This document shows positions 38,250-49,535 of a DNA stretch of 64,000 nt, piece after piece. Source of the DNA: Monarcha castaneiventris obscurior (lineage: Eukaryota > Chordata > Aves > Passeriformes > Monarchidae). The notes beneath the pieces were generated by a model. That model did not search any database and had not been told where the DNA came from. It worked only from the letters and a program-made list of their open reading frames with translations. The stretch lies in contig JAMPIT010000682.1 of NCBI GenBank assembly GCA_026261815.1, positions 2,118,001 to 2,182,000 on the forward strand. The letters run 5' to 3'. Every line of letters starts with the position of its first letter. Within the stretch, counting starts at the first letter, position 1. The position numbers and the translations under genes are program-made.

Positions 38250-39440
38250 GCTTTTCCTCATAGAAGCTGTTTTCTAGGCTTTGTTCTTTCTCCTTTCTAA
38301 AGAAGAATGATTTTCAAAATGTGCCATTACCATTGGGCACAGATGTAATATTCCTGGGTCAGGCTCCACCACTCAGGGTACAACTAGATAATTATTTCCC
38401 AGTTATTCACAATATTGCTGTTAATTCATACCATCATGGAATTTACTCTTCACACATCTTCACATTTCTGGATTTCATTTTGCTTGTGCTCTGTGCTAAG
38501 CCTCTTTTATGAAAACTGCTCTCAAACTAGTTGTTTCCCATTTAATATTTGTGCATTTGATTTTTTTCTTCCCCAAAAGTAATACATTGCACTTGTCTTT
38601 CTTTATTGAATTTCATCCTATTGATTTCAGACACATTTTTCAATTTATCAAGCCCATTTTGTATTCAAATCCTGTCCTGTAAAGTGTTCACAACCACTCC
38701 TAGTTCAGTATCATATGCATTTTTTTAAAGTTTTCTACATATTCCATCATCAAAGCTGAAAATACTGAATAATACTGGACCTAAGACAGTCCTCTGTGGA
38801 ATCTTATTTGATAGGTTTTCCCAGTCTGACAACAAACCATTGATAACTGCTTTACTGATAAGCCCAATTTTTCAGTTTTGCACCCATCACATAATAACTT
38901 CATCTAAACCGTATTTCTCCTGTTTACTTATGAAAATGTCATGTGGATGTGTGTCAAAAGCCTTGCTAAAGTCAAGATCTATCACATCTGCTTCTTCCTC
39001 CTTATCCACTGGGCCAGTTACTCTGTCAAAGAAGGAAATGAGATTGCTTTGATGTGATTTGTTCTTGGCAAACCCATGCAGGCTGTTTCTTATCACCTTA
39101 TTTTCCTCTAGGTGTTTACAAATTGATTGCTCAATAATTTGCTCCTGCATTTTTCTCAGTTTCAAAGCCAGGCTGACTGGCCTGTGATTCCCTGGGTCTT
39201 CCTATTTCCCCTTTTCAAAGGTAGGCAAACACAGAACCTTTCTCCCATCCGCCGGGACCTCACTCATCCTCCACAAGCTCTCAGACATAATTGCTAATAG
39301 TTCAGAGATCACCTCAGCTAGTACCTGCAGCACTCCAGGGTGAATTCCATGAGGCCCTGCTGGCTTGCATATATCTAACTCATCTGAATATTCTTTAACC
39401 TCTGTATCTTTTCCCTGTGTATTTAACAACTTGCTGCCCA
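38250..39440 (-). mobile_element. Ancient CR1 LINE remnant, minus strand, about 1.2 kb
   Basis: Read on the minus strand, this is a heavily mutated CR1 pol from the linker before the reverse transcriptase to the 3' region. Landmarks in order are: GPHGIHPGVLQ near 39350; EVPADGRK near 39250; QGITG (for the usual DPGNYRP) near 39190; RNSLHGFAKNKS near 39080; VIDLDFSKAFDT near 38970; IPQRTVLGP (for VPQGSVLGP) near 38780. Below that, nucleotide-level similarity continues through about 38580 ('aatttcatcctattgatttc'), followed by an apparent deletion and a last block near 38255 ('ttttcctcatagaagc'). Several frameshifts and stops make it inactive. Its closest remembered relatives are the archaic CR1s of turtles and crocodilians, so the insertion is much older than the one at 47-49.5 kb. 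Edges are approximate. Confidence 0.85.
38887..39429 (-). pseudogene. Decayed CR1 ORF2 reverse transcriptase
   Basis: Two open pieces in different frames, 39202-39429 and 38887-39165, together cover the start of the CR1 reverse transcriptase. In life the protein copied LINE RNA into DNA at the nicked target. The first piece carries the block KPAGPHGIHPGVLQVLAEVI. The second carries RNSLHGFAKNKSHQSNLISF and then DVIDLDFSKAFDT, which holds the first catalytic aspartate. A frameshift lies between 39165 and 39202. The region that should hold the FADD motif (below about 38700) is too diverged to read, with several stops. Each piece ends at or is interrupted by mutations, so no protein is made. Confidence 0.85.
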
Positions 39441-42400
39441 GAGTTTCACACCTCTAACGCTCAGAGAATGCAATTCTAACAAGGTAGGTTTCATTAATTT
39501 TGGCTGGTGGAGCAGTCACTTTTCACTCCATAACGTCAATAAAGAAGAGTGGCTATATTCATTAAATGGGTGGGAAAGACGCCCCTAAACCCCAACATGT
39601 GGTGTTTCAAAATGTGACTGGTGCTTTGCCTCTGGAGACTAAACACTCTCTGGGACAGGGAAGCCCAGTGAGACTTTAACACCCTCTCATGACCCCAAAG
39701 ACCCTTGCTCAGGTCAGGTCCATTTGCAGCAGCTCAGGAAATGGCAGCTGCCTTTTTACTCCATCTGAGTGACATCCAGACATCAGCCATACCCCCACCT
39801 ATTTTTCACAAACCTGGAAGTGTTTACAAAATGTGACACCCATTTATACAATCAAGCTTCATATAAAATGCTGCAAGGGCACCCAGCAGGAGATAAAAAA
39901 AAAAGATACACTGATCTAGAATTATACTTGCTTGTTCTCTTCCTCAAGTAAGGTTTCTTGGAGGTAGATTTAGCTACAGGATGACCCTTAGCTATGGTCC
40001 TTCTGTTTCAGCGGCTCTGTTCCTGTTTACAAAACAGTCCTTACCTCTGTCTCTCAAATTCACATTTGACATGCCTGCTGTACTAGCAATTAGGGCAGGA
40101 GAAGCCCATTGTTCATGTTTTCCCCTCTGTCTTCTCTACAGAAGTATTTCTCACTGGGGACCTAAAGACAAAATATTGATTTTTTTTTTTCCTAAATGGC
40201 TTGTTCTTTTTTATTATGTTATCCTGGTGGTTTTAATTTCTTACTGCCTACTTTGATGTAGAAACCTAAAGACAGCCAAAGATGAAGTTCTAACCCTAAG
40301 GCCTTGAAACAAAAGATACAGCATCTTCCCCCCATCCCTCAGAAACAGAAAAAAAATGCCTTAGTTGAAAGAAATCCACAGTGAGGAGGGCGTGAAGAAA
40401 CCTTTACATTTCCTCACATGTCGATTAACACAGAGGATGCACTCTGGATGCTAGAATGGCCTTTCTGGCAGGTAGGAATCCATCTCTCAGACTGCAAAAT
40501 TATTCTCACTTCAGTCCCGTGGTGAACTTCGTGGCATTCAATGCGGTGTGTGACCAAGGGAGCCTCAGGGAAGCCACCAGGAAGCCACATGAGTGCAGGA
40601 TCACCACAAGGCTGGCAGCAGCAAGCGAAGGAACTCTGAGCAACCACATTTCACAAGCGTGCAAGCATGTCATCCATAACTCAAGTGGGGATTCCTTTAA
40701 AAACACAGTTCTCCCGCTGCTTTTATGCTCAAGGAAAACATCACCTAGTTAAAGGCTTGTGACTGGAAAATATTATAAGCCACTTTATTTCAAGAAATAA
40801 ATTTTAGGGAAGAAAAATTCTCTGAGCTAAAGAATTGACGAAATAAGCAGTGGTGCCATGGCAAGCTCTGTCTGTACTTCAGCCAGCAATGGAGTGGGCC
40901 TGGACCTCAGGTAGGCTCCAGCCCATCCCACACACAGTCAGGGCTAGCAGGAGCCGACTGATCCAGGATGGAAATTCCATGGTCTCTCTGGGCAACCTGT
41001 TCCTGATTCAGGCAGGAATCCAAAGGACCAAAAGTGCAGTTTTTGCCTCAAAGCTGTGTGCTCATACCCTGTCAGCTTGAGCCTCCCAGGAGAGCCCAGC
41101 TGCTGATCCTCCTTACTCATGCATCTTTCTCTACATCCATCCTGTCCCATCCATGGTACAGGGGTTCGCATTTCCCTTTGTCCAACATTCTAAAGTTCTT
41201 AGCAGTCCATTTCTTCAGCTGTCACCTACTACAGGTCAGCTATGACTTCTGCCCTGGGACCAGCCAGCAACAATCCTGCAGAGAGGCAGGAATGCAAGAC
41301 AAGAGACAAGTATCCCACAGAAAGAGAACCAGGTGGAAAACCAGACAGGATCAGAAGGTAAATGCTAATGGATGATAGACACACCAAGAGATTGTGCATG
41401 ACACAATGACATAAAACTACCAAAATTTCGGTCTTGCCAGTCCCTGGCCTGATACCACCAGAGCTGCTGAGAGTTACAAGAGCTTTTGAGAAAAATCTTG
41501 GCAGGGAGAAAACAACTTTAATCGCATTAAACTTTTCTCTCATTCCCACAATGATCCATCCAGTCCAGGACTGGCTTTTACAAATAAGAATGCCTGAAGG
41601 AGTAGTCTCCAAGATGTAATGGGGCTGTAGAGAAAGCCTTCTTTTTTCTTACTGTAAGACACTTCTTCAGAAAGTAAAAAACCCCAAAAATCTTGATTGC
41701 AGCCAAATATCACAGACATAAACCAGCAGTAAGCTCCAAAGATGTTTTTGCATGAGAGAAAATGGGGTGGGGAACAGCAAAGGAGAACATTCATACCTAG
41801 ACCTGTATTTGAGGTTCCTCTCCGTTTATGAAGAGCGAGGCTTGGAAGCCAAGCTGCAGTTCAGGCCAAGTATAACTCCAGCAGGACTAAGTATGATTGA
41901 AAATAAGGAAATTATGTTAAACTTCCACATAAATTAGTGATAAATACAATGATTCGCACACTCCAGAAGGAGAGAGAGCAAGATTATTACAAGGCACAAT
42001 AAAAAAAGCACAATTGGACAAAAATACATTCTGCCATAAAAACAGACAACCTGCTTTCTATCTTTAGTTGCAAAAAGAGACTTCCACTAACACCTCTGAA
42101 ATAAAAGCATGAGCAATCAGACACAAGCAAAAGCCCCAGACTTTAAAATCATTTCATCTCCTTTCTGTGACCAGAGAATGCTCAAAGTTTTCTGAAGCAG
42201 TGGGTCTGTAGGTCATAATGAGATATCTCTGGCCTTTACTTACAAGCAACTGTGCCTCACCTTCTTCTCTCCTAATGCACTCTGTGAAGATAAAGATACA
42301 GAAAACCTAAAAATATTCAACAGGTACTCTGTAGCTTTTCTCATTTACCCGCTCTGGTGTGAGACATGGGCAGGTCTTCCCCCTGCTTATGCAGGAGGCA

Positions 42401-43812
42401 TTCTCATCTTCTAATTCACCAGAACTCTGGTAAATTCTCATTTCAGCTGTTGTGCTGAGGCCTTTGGGCTGGAAGATTTTGTAGTTTGCTAAACAGCAGT
42501 ATTTTATTTGGGGAGAACAACAAAAATCTAGTGAAATTATTTCTACGTGTGTGATTTTGTCCAAGATACATGTCTAGATATATTTCTCAGCGTGTTACTT
42601 AGTCATGGTCTGGAAACCTGCCCTTGAGCAGTAGGCAATATGGACCAGAGGGAAGGTCTTGGTTGCTGTCCACCTCTGAGGGAATGATTGTCTCAGTAAG
42701 AGAGAACTAAAGATTAGGAGCATGCATTTCCCATAGAAACTCACAGAAGTAACAGGAGTACTAATAATAACTCACATGAGTAACACAAAAATTCTGAGCT
42801 TATCCCAGACTTTGGATACAAATAATGAAATATGTCCCGAATGATTGAGTGTCTGGCTGGAGAACCAAACTCACTTCTACCTCCAGCTCCTCTGGTACTG
42901 ACAAGGAGCATATCTTTATTTTGTCAGGGGGAAAGCAAGCTTGGCAGGCCAGCTTGTGACATGACCTTTATGAAAATGAGAAGTGAGAAAAAATGGCTGC
43001 TTCCTATGTTTATGCAGCAAGGTTGCCCCTTACCAGGGATGTCAGTCAGATGCTAGGCTTTTCTCCCTCTCTTCCTTCAGGTTTTTTTAGCACTCTTCAA
43101 GCTCGTTTCTTTGTTCTATCAACATAGCAGGTGGTCCACGTTGGGCACCCAGTCAAATAAATTTATGAACCATCTGAAAAAGCACACCAGGGCTCAAGCA
43201 GGCTCTCTGTTGTTTGTTTGGGTTATTTTTAAGGGTCTAGACAGTGGTCAGATCCCCAGCTGATGTAACCCAGCTCTGCTTTACTGGCTTTTGGACCACC
43301 AGGCTACTTCTGGTCAGGTCCTCACTGCTGCAACTTGGCTGCTGGGGAAACAATGGGGGAAGATCTTACATACCTATCACTTCATGCCTTTTAAGTGATA
43401 ACTACCTTTTCTCCCTCCAGCAGAAAAAAAATACAGTGCTGCTTTCCCAGGGTGCCACCACAAACAAGACGCTGAGGCCACTTCTCAAAATGTTCTCTGA
43501 ACCACAGTGGGACAGGATTTGAAACAAAGAAGAGCAGAAAGCACTGAGACACATCTGCAAAACACAAGCTTTCCCCTGTGCACTCAGCTGTTCTGGGGAC
43601 GTGCAAAGGGCATGCTGTGTTTGCATACACTTTAAACTGGCATGTTTACAAGCTGGCTTGCAAACACTCCTTCCGTGAACTGCAGCTAGCAAAGGGAAAC
43701 AAAATTGGAAAATAATTACACCTATTTTTGACGTTTTCCCCTTCATCTCAGCCTCCCTTCTGCCTCTTTGTAGATCGTTCATGCTGAAGTAGTAAGTACA
43801 CACAGAAGCACG
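39441..43812. other. Single-copy DNA, no gene recognised
   Basis: No recognisable gene or interspersed repeat. Small T and A runs occur at about 39896-39904 and 40181-40190. Frames around 40456-41375 and 41229-41612 are short, overlap on both strands and are unrecognised. Confidence 0.55.
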
Positions 43813-44143
43813 GATATATAGATATAGATACGATAGAGATATAGACAGGTATAGATAAGATACAGATGATATAGACAAGATATAGATGATAGAGATAAGA
43901 TATAGATGATAGAGATAAGATATAGATGATATAGAGATGATATAGATACGATATAGATGATATAGAGATGATATAGATACGATATAGATGATAGAGATAA
44001 GATATAGATGATATAGATATAGATATAGATATAGATATATAGATATAGATATAGATATAGATATAGATATAGATATAGATATAGATATAGATATATAGAT
44101 AGATATAGATATAGATATATAGATAGATATAGACAGATATAGA
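43813..44143. repeat. GATA/ATAGAT array with nested higher-order units
   Basis: About 330 bases built of 'gata', 'atagat' and 'gatatagat' words. The distal part (about 44007-44143) is mostly a 6-base ATAGAT repeat with some 4-base steps. The middle is ordered: a 20-base unit 'gatgatagagataagatata' at 43885-43904 and 43905-43924, a 31-base unit starting 'gatgatatagagatgatata' at 43925-43955 and exactly repeated at 43956-43986, then the 20-base unit again at 43987-44006. The long minus-strand frames here (up to 270 codons, I/S/Y/L-rich) are translations of the repeat, not genes. Confidence 0.95.
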
Positions 44144-47059
44144 TGTGCACCTTTGTAAAACATTGCATTTTCCACATGTGTACCAACACTACCACTTGTG
44201 TCCTGATCCAACACCAGCGCAGGGAGCTACATCCTGCCTTGCTAATGACCTCGCCAGCATTTCTCCTGGAGGCAGGTTTTCTTTCTTACCTCTCTGTCCT
44301 AAACAGTTTCCCTTCCTTTGAAGCAAAGCTAGTGGCTACAATAAATTTTTGAGCGCTGCCAACATAAGGTTCAGTTTGTGCCTCCCAGTCCCACTGCACC
44401 TTTAAGGAAATTCCTGAGTAAAGTGACTGATTTGTAAAGACAGACCTCCAAATTCACATTTGGTTTAAGTGTAAAGCCCTCCATGTTTGCACCTAGAAGA
44501 ATTAATCCTTGGAGGAAAGGAGGGAAAACTTCTTATGTGATTTCATCACCATGTGAGCAAACAATACCCATTCATGTCAGTTCCACACTGTAGAGATCAG
44601 ATTAGCACCTGAGGATTGACTTCAAACACCTTTAAAATATCATGTATTTTAACTTAGAACATTGTTTTCTCTTGAAGGTGGTTCCATCTGTCACCACTGA
44701 CTCCCTGGAACGAGTCCATCCTCGCCAGGCCTGGTATGAGAAAGCCTGTTCAACAGGCTTTGCACAGCTTCGTGGTTGATGAATAAAGAGGCAAGTGTTT
44801 GGCTACTCACAGCAATGTTCATGGCTCTGGGGTTCCTGCCATGCTAGGGCTGATTGGTCAGCCACATTCCTGCCCTGGCGTAAGGCACAGTGACTCTAAC
44901 ATCTTTTCGTGCAATGCCTTGGAATGATGTCAAGTTTGAATGATTTCACATGACCTTCAGAAGGTAAATCTCCTTTTATTTACTTAAACACACACACAGA
45001 GCCTGGTAGAGAGCTCTCCTTTGGTGAAGAGAAATATTTCTGGATTCCACCCTGCAAAGCAATGGAAAGAAAGACTATTTTCCTCACCTCTGATTGCTAT
45101 CACCAGCTACTGTAATTTACTACCACAGGACAATGAGAAATGCAGGCTTGGAGCACTTGCTTGAATCATGTGGGAAGTCGGGCAACATTGGCCTTGCAAT
45201 CTGTGATGCTATTCCAAATTGCATTTTAACCCCCACTCCTCTTTGATGACTTATCTTAGAAGAAAATAAAAAAGCAAGCTACAAGTGATGAATGACAAAC
45301 AGCAGATCACCCATCCAAGAGCTCTTTAAAGAAGAATCAGATAAAAAGGTGGAAGTGAGCTGGATAATGTTAAGGTCCTGTTTTCCACCCTGTTGTTTGA
45401 TGTAGGATGGAGACAAATCTTCAAGCCAAAATGTTAAAGAGAAAGAAAGGTAACGTTTTTAATGAACATGGACACCTCTTATGAAGGCTCTCTGTACATC
45501 ATTTGTGGGTTTTCTGCAATATTAATGACTTGATGGCTATAGATGCTCCAGGCTACATTCACAACAAAGAGTAGAGTGAATTTTGTTCGAAACGTCACAT
45601 TTTAAGGAAAAGTTTTCCAAATACTCTTTTCAAGGATGGGAGAATGGGAAAAAAAAACCTCAGAATTTTTTTTCCTTCCTGTTTATTCAACCAGTTCCCA
45701 AAATAGCTTTAGAAACCTGGTAAACACATACGTCATTATTTACTGGGTATATGGACAGCTCACATGGATTAGAAAGAAAAATGTTCTCTCTCGTGTCACA
45801 GTTTGATCAAACTGCCTAGCTGCATTTTGGAGATTTTGCCCTTCATTTATTTATTTGCAGTTGGTCTCCATGAAAATCATCGGGAAAATAACCAGTGGCC
45901 TAATCTAGTATGGACACACTGTTCCTGCAGGTTTTGGTAAGACACTGGGCCTTGCAGGGTACTGGGATTTTAAGGCTCCCTCCAAGAACCAGTTCCCTTC
46001 CAAAACACCGAGAGCCCGCTAAATAGCAAAGAAATCCTCTTGAAGGAATGTCCAGTTTGGTAAGAACCATAACGAATTCAGGCGGAGGAAAGGAAACTCA
46101 CACTCTCCCTACACACAGAGACAATTTGACAGATAATTATTCCTGTGAGTCAGTCATGAAGTAGACTTCCTCTGATAAGAAACAAATTGCCATCATCCTT
46201 TTTAGTTGTTGTTATTTCTTCTTTAGTGTCATGACAGAAACTGCTGGGGGAGGAGGGGGAGGTCTATGGTTGCCAGCTGTTTGAGCAAGGAGGGAGAGCT
46301 TTAGATTTACAGGTATTCAAAGACCACAGAAGTTTTTAAAAGTGAGTTCTGATGACCCTGAAATTATTGGACTTCCTTCAAAGAGGAGCCACAGGAAATG
46401 AGTTTGTCCTCCAATACACTCACTCCCAGTTCTGTTTCCTCAAGGGAGCAGCAGGTGACTTCAGGCATCCTGACGGAGGGTCTGATATTATTTTTCTGCA
46501 TTTTCACCATTAATGTCACCTGATTTTTTAGTGTCCTTACAGAAAGGGGTACAGTGCATGAAACATTAAGTCTTGGGATTATTATAAGCACACACAGTCA
46601 TACTCCACTCTGGATGTACTGGGAAAAGTTACTTTTCCTCTCTGAAACACTGATTCTGTGGTTAAGCTGATCAAGTGTCTTTACAGACCAAGCAAAGACT
46701 CTACTAGATTCACTGGGTGTTGGATTCAAACCAAAGAGACTCAGGTGAAAAATTTCAAACAGCATGCAGTAATTGCTCCTCAAATTGCAATGATTTTATA
46801 AAACCTTCCTGTTATCACAGTCAATGCAACCCTCCAAGCAGGAGAGACAGGAACATATGTGGTTCAAGGTAAGAAGAAAAATTACAGCATCCCTCAGTTA
46901 CCGTTTTAACCAAACACTTCCCAGTTCTCAGCCTCTGGTCTCTCTGTGGGATGCAAGGCCTGTGTGCAGGGAGTGTTTTGATTGTGTAGAGTTTGATGAT
47001 GCTGACAAAAGATGGTTGATGGTTCATGCACAGAAACCAGGGGGAAGGCCAGCAAGGCA
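44144..47059. other. Single-copy DNA, no gene recognised
   Basis: No recognised gene or interspersed repeat. A short splice-bounded interval near 46821-46868 is listed separately. The G-rich patch 'gctgggggaggaggggga' lies near 46240. Confidence 0.55.
46821..46868 (+). other. Exon-like 48-base interval, unproven
   Basis: It is preceded by 'aaaccttcctgttatcacag' and followed by 'gtaagaag', good 3' and 5' splice consensus. The length is a multiple of three. All three frames are open. One reads NATLQAGETGTYVVQ, which looks protein-like but matches nothing I can name. With so short a stretch, open frames prove little. It lies just upstream of the younger CR1 insertion. Confidence 0.15.
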
Positions 47060-47089
47060 GATACCATCGCGAGAGACTTCTCTAGACCA

Positions 47090-47540
47090 CCCAGCCAGGA
47101 GGAAGAGGCAACTGGGAGAAGTCCCACAGTCTCTTGTTCTCGTGGGGGACATCAACTGACCAGGTGGACTGCTGGGAATACAACACAGCGGAGACAAAAC
47201 AGTCTAGGAGCTTCCTGGAGTGTGCGGCAGAGTAGCTCTTGACACAGCTGGTGAGCGAGGCAACGAGGGAAGGTGGCCACTGTTGAACCTATTGTTCAGG
47301 AACAGAGAAGTGATGGGACAGCTGGAGGCTATCTTGGGCTTGGTGATCACAGAAAGATAATTTCTGATTCCCAGAGAAGTAAGGAGGGGTGCAGCAGAAC
47401 TGGCACCTTGGACTTCCAGAGGGCAGACTTTGGCCTGGTTAGAGGACTGGCTGAGAAAGTCTCTTGGGAGGGCATCCTGAAGGACAGGAACATCCTGGGT
47501 GTTCTCCAAAGAGAAAATCCTGAAAGTGCAGGAGCAGATT
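47090..47540 (+). pseudogene. CR1 ORF2 endonuclease C-terminal part and linker, broken
   Basis: The endonuclease of CR1 is apurinic/apyrimidinic-endonuclease-like and nicks target DNA before reverse transcription. Visible here are LVLVGDIN ending at 47156, the conserved GDxN motif, followed at once by a TGA that a one-base loss appears to have created. Next come NTAETKQSRSFLEC near 47177-47218 and, after a stop and frame change, LGDH near 47339-47350, corresponding to the conserved SDH motif whose histidine is kept. The linker continues as DFQRADFGLVRGLAEKVSW (about 47411-47467). The N-terminal half of the domain is missing or unrecognisable. No functional protein. Confidence 0.8.
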
Positions 47541-48019
47541 GACTCTATGTGCCACAAGATGAGACAGTGGGGAAGACTGGCCTGGCTGAACAGAGACTTG
47601 TGTCTGGAACTCAGGGATAAAAAGGAGAGCTTATGACCTTGTATGAAGGATCAGGTCACTGAAGGAGGACAGCCAGGATGTTGTGAGTTTATGCAGGAAG
47701 AAAATTAGAAGGTTCAAAGCCCAACTGGAACTTAATCTGGCTGCTGACAATGTAATTATTTTTATAAATTAATCAGCAACAAAAGGAGAGCTAAGGAGAA
47801 TCTCCATCCTTTATTGGATGCAGGAGGAAACACAGTGTCAAAGGATGAGGAAAAGGCTGAGGCATTTCATGCCTTTTTAGTATCAGTCTTTAATAGTAAA
47901 ACTGGCTGTTCTCAGGGTACCCAGTCCCCTGAGCTGCAAGACAGGGATGGGAGCAGAAGGGGGAATGGTTAATGGTTCCAAGGGGAAATGGTTAATGATC
48001 TGCTACACCACTGAGACAC

Positions 48020-48800
48020 ACACACAGGTCCATGGGGCCAGATGGGATCCACCCAGGGGTTCTGAGGGAGCTGGCAGAGAGCTCGCTGAGTCACTTCCAA
48101 TCATTTGCCAGCAGTCCAGGCAAACTGGGGAGGTCCCAGTTAACTGGAGGTTGGCAAATGTGACACACATCTACAGGAATGGTCAGAAGGAGGATCCAGG
48201 GAATGACAGGCCTCACCCACCCTCAGTGGCAGGGAGGCCATGGAGCAGATCACCTTGAGTGCCACAGCAACAGGTACAGGACCAGCAGGGGATCAGGCCC
48301 AGCCAGCCTGGCTTTAGGAGAGGCAGGTCCTGCCTGACCGACCTGATCTCCTCCTGTGACAAGGTAACCTGCTCACTGGGTGAGGGAAAGGCTGTGGAGG
48401 TGGCTGCCTGGGCTTTACAAAGCCTTTGACACCTTCTCCCACAGCGTCTCCTGGAGAAGCTGGCTGCTCACGGACAGGGCCCTGTTCTCTGGATGCAGAA
48501 CTGGCTGATGGCAGGGCCGAGGAGTGGTGGGGAATGGAGGGACATCCAGCTGGGGCTGGGCACCAGTGGGGTTCCCATGGGATCAGTGCTGGGGCCAGGC
48601 CTGTTTAACATCTTCATCAAAGGCCTGGCTGAGGGGATCGAGGGCCCCCTCAGTCAGTGTCTGACAGCACCGAGCTGGGTGGGAGTGTGGGTCTGCTGGG
48701 GGGCAGGAGGGCTCTGCACAGGGATCTGGATAGGCTGGATCCATGGGATGAGGCCAGTGGGGTGAGGTACAGCCAGGGGAAGTGCTGGCTCCTGCCCTTG
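48020..48800 (+). pseudogene. CR1 ORF2 reverse transcriptase domain, inactive
   Basis: The reverse transcriptase would prime on nicked DNA and copy the LINE RNA. Conserved blocks are visible in shifting frames: GPDGIHPGVLRELAESS near 48035-48085, VPVNWRLANVTHIYRNGQKE near 48130-48195, and KAFDTFSH near 48419-48440. Then come VPMGSVLGPGLFNIFI at 48571-48618 and HRDLDRLDPWDEASG near 48717-48761. Both catalytic sites are damaged. In the LDF block before KAFDT the aspartate codon position reads GCT (alanine) with a frame change after it. The FADD block near 48655-48675 is one base short, with the second aspartate position reading AGC (serine). The large antisense frame at 48654-49427 is a GC-rich shadow. 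Confidence 0.88.
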
Positions 48801-49104
48801 GGTCCCTTCAGCCCCCTGCAGCTCCAGGCTGGGGCAGAGGGGCTGGAAAGCTGGGAAAGGCCCTGGGGGTGCTGGTGGCAGCAGCTGGACACAGCCCAGG
48901 GGTGCCCAGGTGGCCGAGAAACCCAATGGCCCCTGGGCTGTGCCAGCCATGGTGTGGCAGCAGGAGCAGGGCAGTGCCCGTCCCTGTGCTGGGCCCTGCT
49001 GAGGCCACACAGGGAATCCTGGGGCAGCTCTGGGCCCCTCACACCATGAAAGATCAACAAGTCCAGAGAAGGGAACAGAGCTGGGGAAGGGTCTGGAGCC
49101 CCGG

Positions 49105-49434
49105 GAGCAGCTGAGGGAGCTGGGAAAGGGGCTCAGCCTGGAGAAAAGGAGGCTCAGGGGGGACCTTGTGGCTCTGCACAAGTGCCTGACAGGAGGGGGC
49201 AGCTGGGGGGGGGGGGTGGGTGTGGTCAGGCTGTGCTTCCGAGTAATAAGTGAAAGGATGAGAAGAAACAGCTTCAAGTGGTGCCAGGGGAGGTTTAGTT
49301 TGAATACCGGGAAAAATTTACTCACTGAAAGGGTTGTCAAGCACTGGAACATGCTGCCCAGGGAAGTATTTGAATCATTGTCCCTTGAGATATTTAAAAG
49401 ACATGTATATGTGGCACTAAGGGACAAGGTTTAA
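49105..49434 (+). pseudogene. CR1 ORF2 C-terminal segment
   Basis: The conserved C-terminus of CR1 pol is recognisable. A block for LRELGKGLSLEKRRLRGDLV lies at about 49111-49170. The open frame 49168-49434 then carries LHKCLTGGG, RNSFKWCQGRFSLNTGKNL (about 49243-49320), RVVKHWNMLPREVFES (about 49333-49377) and ends in LRDKV with a TAA. The G-run at 49206-49216, inside LTGGGSWGGG, may have changed length. This end of the frame is the best preserved part of the element, as is usual for 5'-truncated LINE copies. Confidence 0.88.
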
Positions 49435-49535
49435 TGGTGGGCTTGGAAGTGCTGGGCTAATGGTTGGGCTCGATGATCTTAAATTACTGAATTCCAGCTC
49501 AAATTGCCCTATCATTGTTTTCTATGATTCTAAGC

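Larger units (their letters stand above)
47060..49535 (+). mobile_element. CR1 LINE, 5'-truncated, about 2.5 kb
   Basis: This runs in CR1 pol order: end of the endonuclease domain (GDIN near 47150, GDH near 47345), linker (RADFGLV near 47425), reverse transcriptase (GPDGIHPGVL near 48035-48065, VPMGSVLGP at 48571-48597) and the conserved C-terminal end. The 3' end has the usual CR1 look: 'tggttgggctcgatgatctt' near 49465 and 'ttctatgattct' at about 49520-49531, the short terminal repeat unit CR1 uses instead of a poly-A tail. About 40 bases without obvious CR1 match sit between those two blocks. The 5' edge is uncertain because CR1 copies are usually 5'-truncated. GC content is far above the surroundings from 48000 to 49200. 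It is much less diverged than the copy at 38-39 kb but is broken by frameshifts and stops. Subfamily not assigned. Confidence 0.92.

Noticed and set aside
43402..44214. 270- and 138-codon minus-strand frames rich in I, S, Y and L
   Set aside because: The bulk of both is the translation of the GATA/ATAGAT array. Short tandem repeats without stop words give long false frames.
48654..49427. 257-codon minus-strand proline/serine-rich frame
   Set aside because: It is the antisense of the GC-rich CR1 pol sequence on the plus strand, where the conserved motifs lie.
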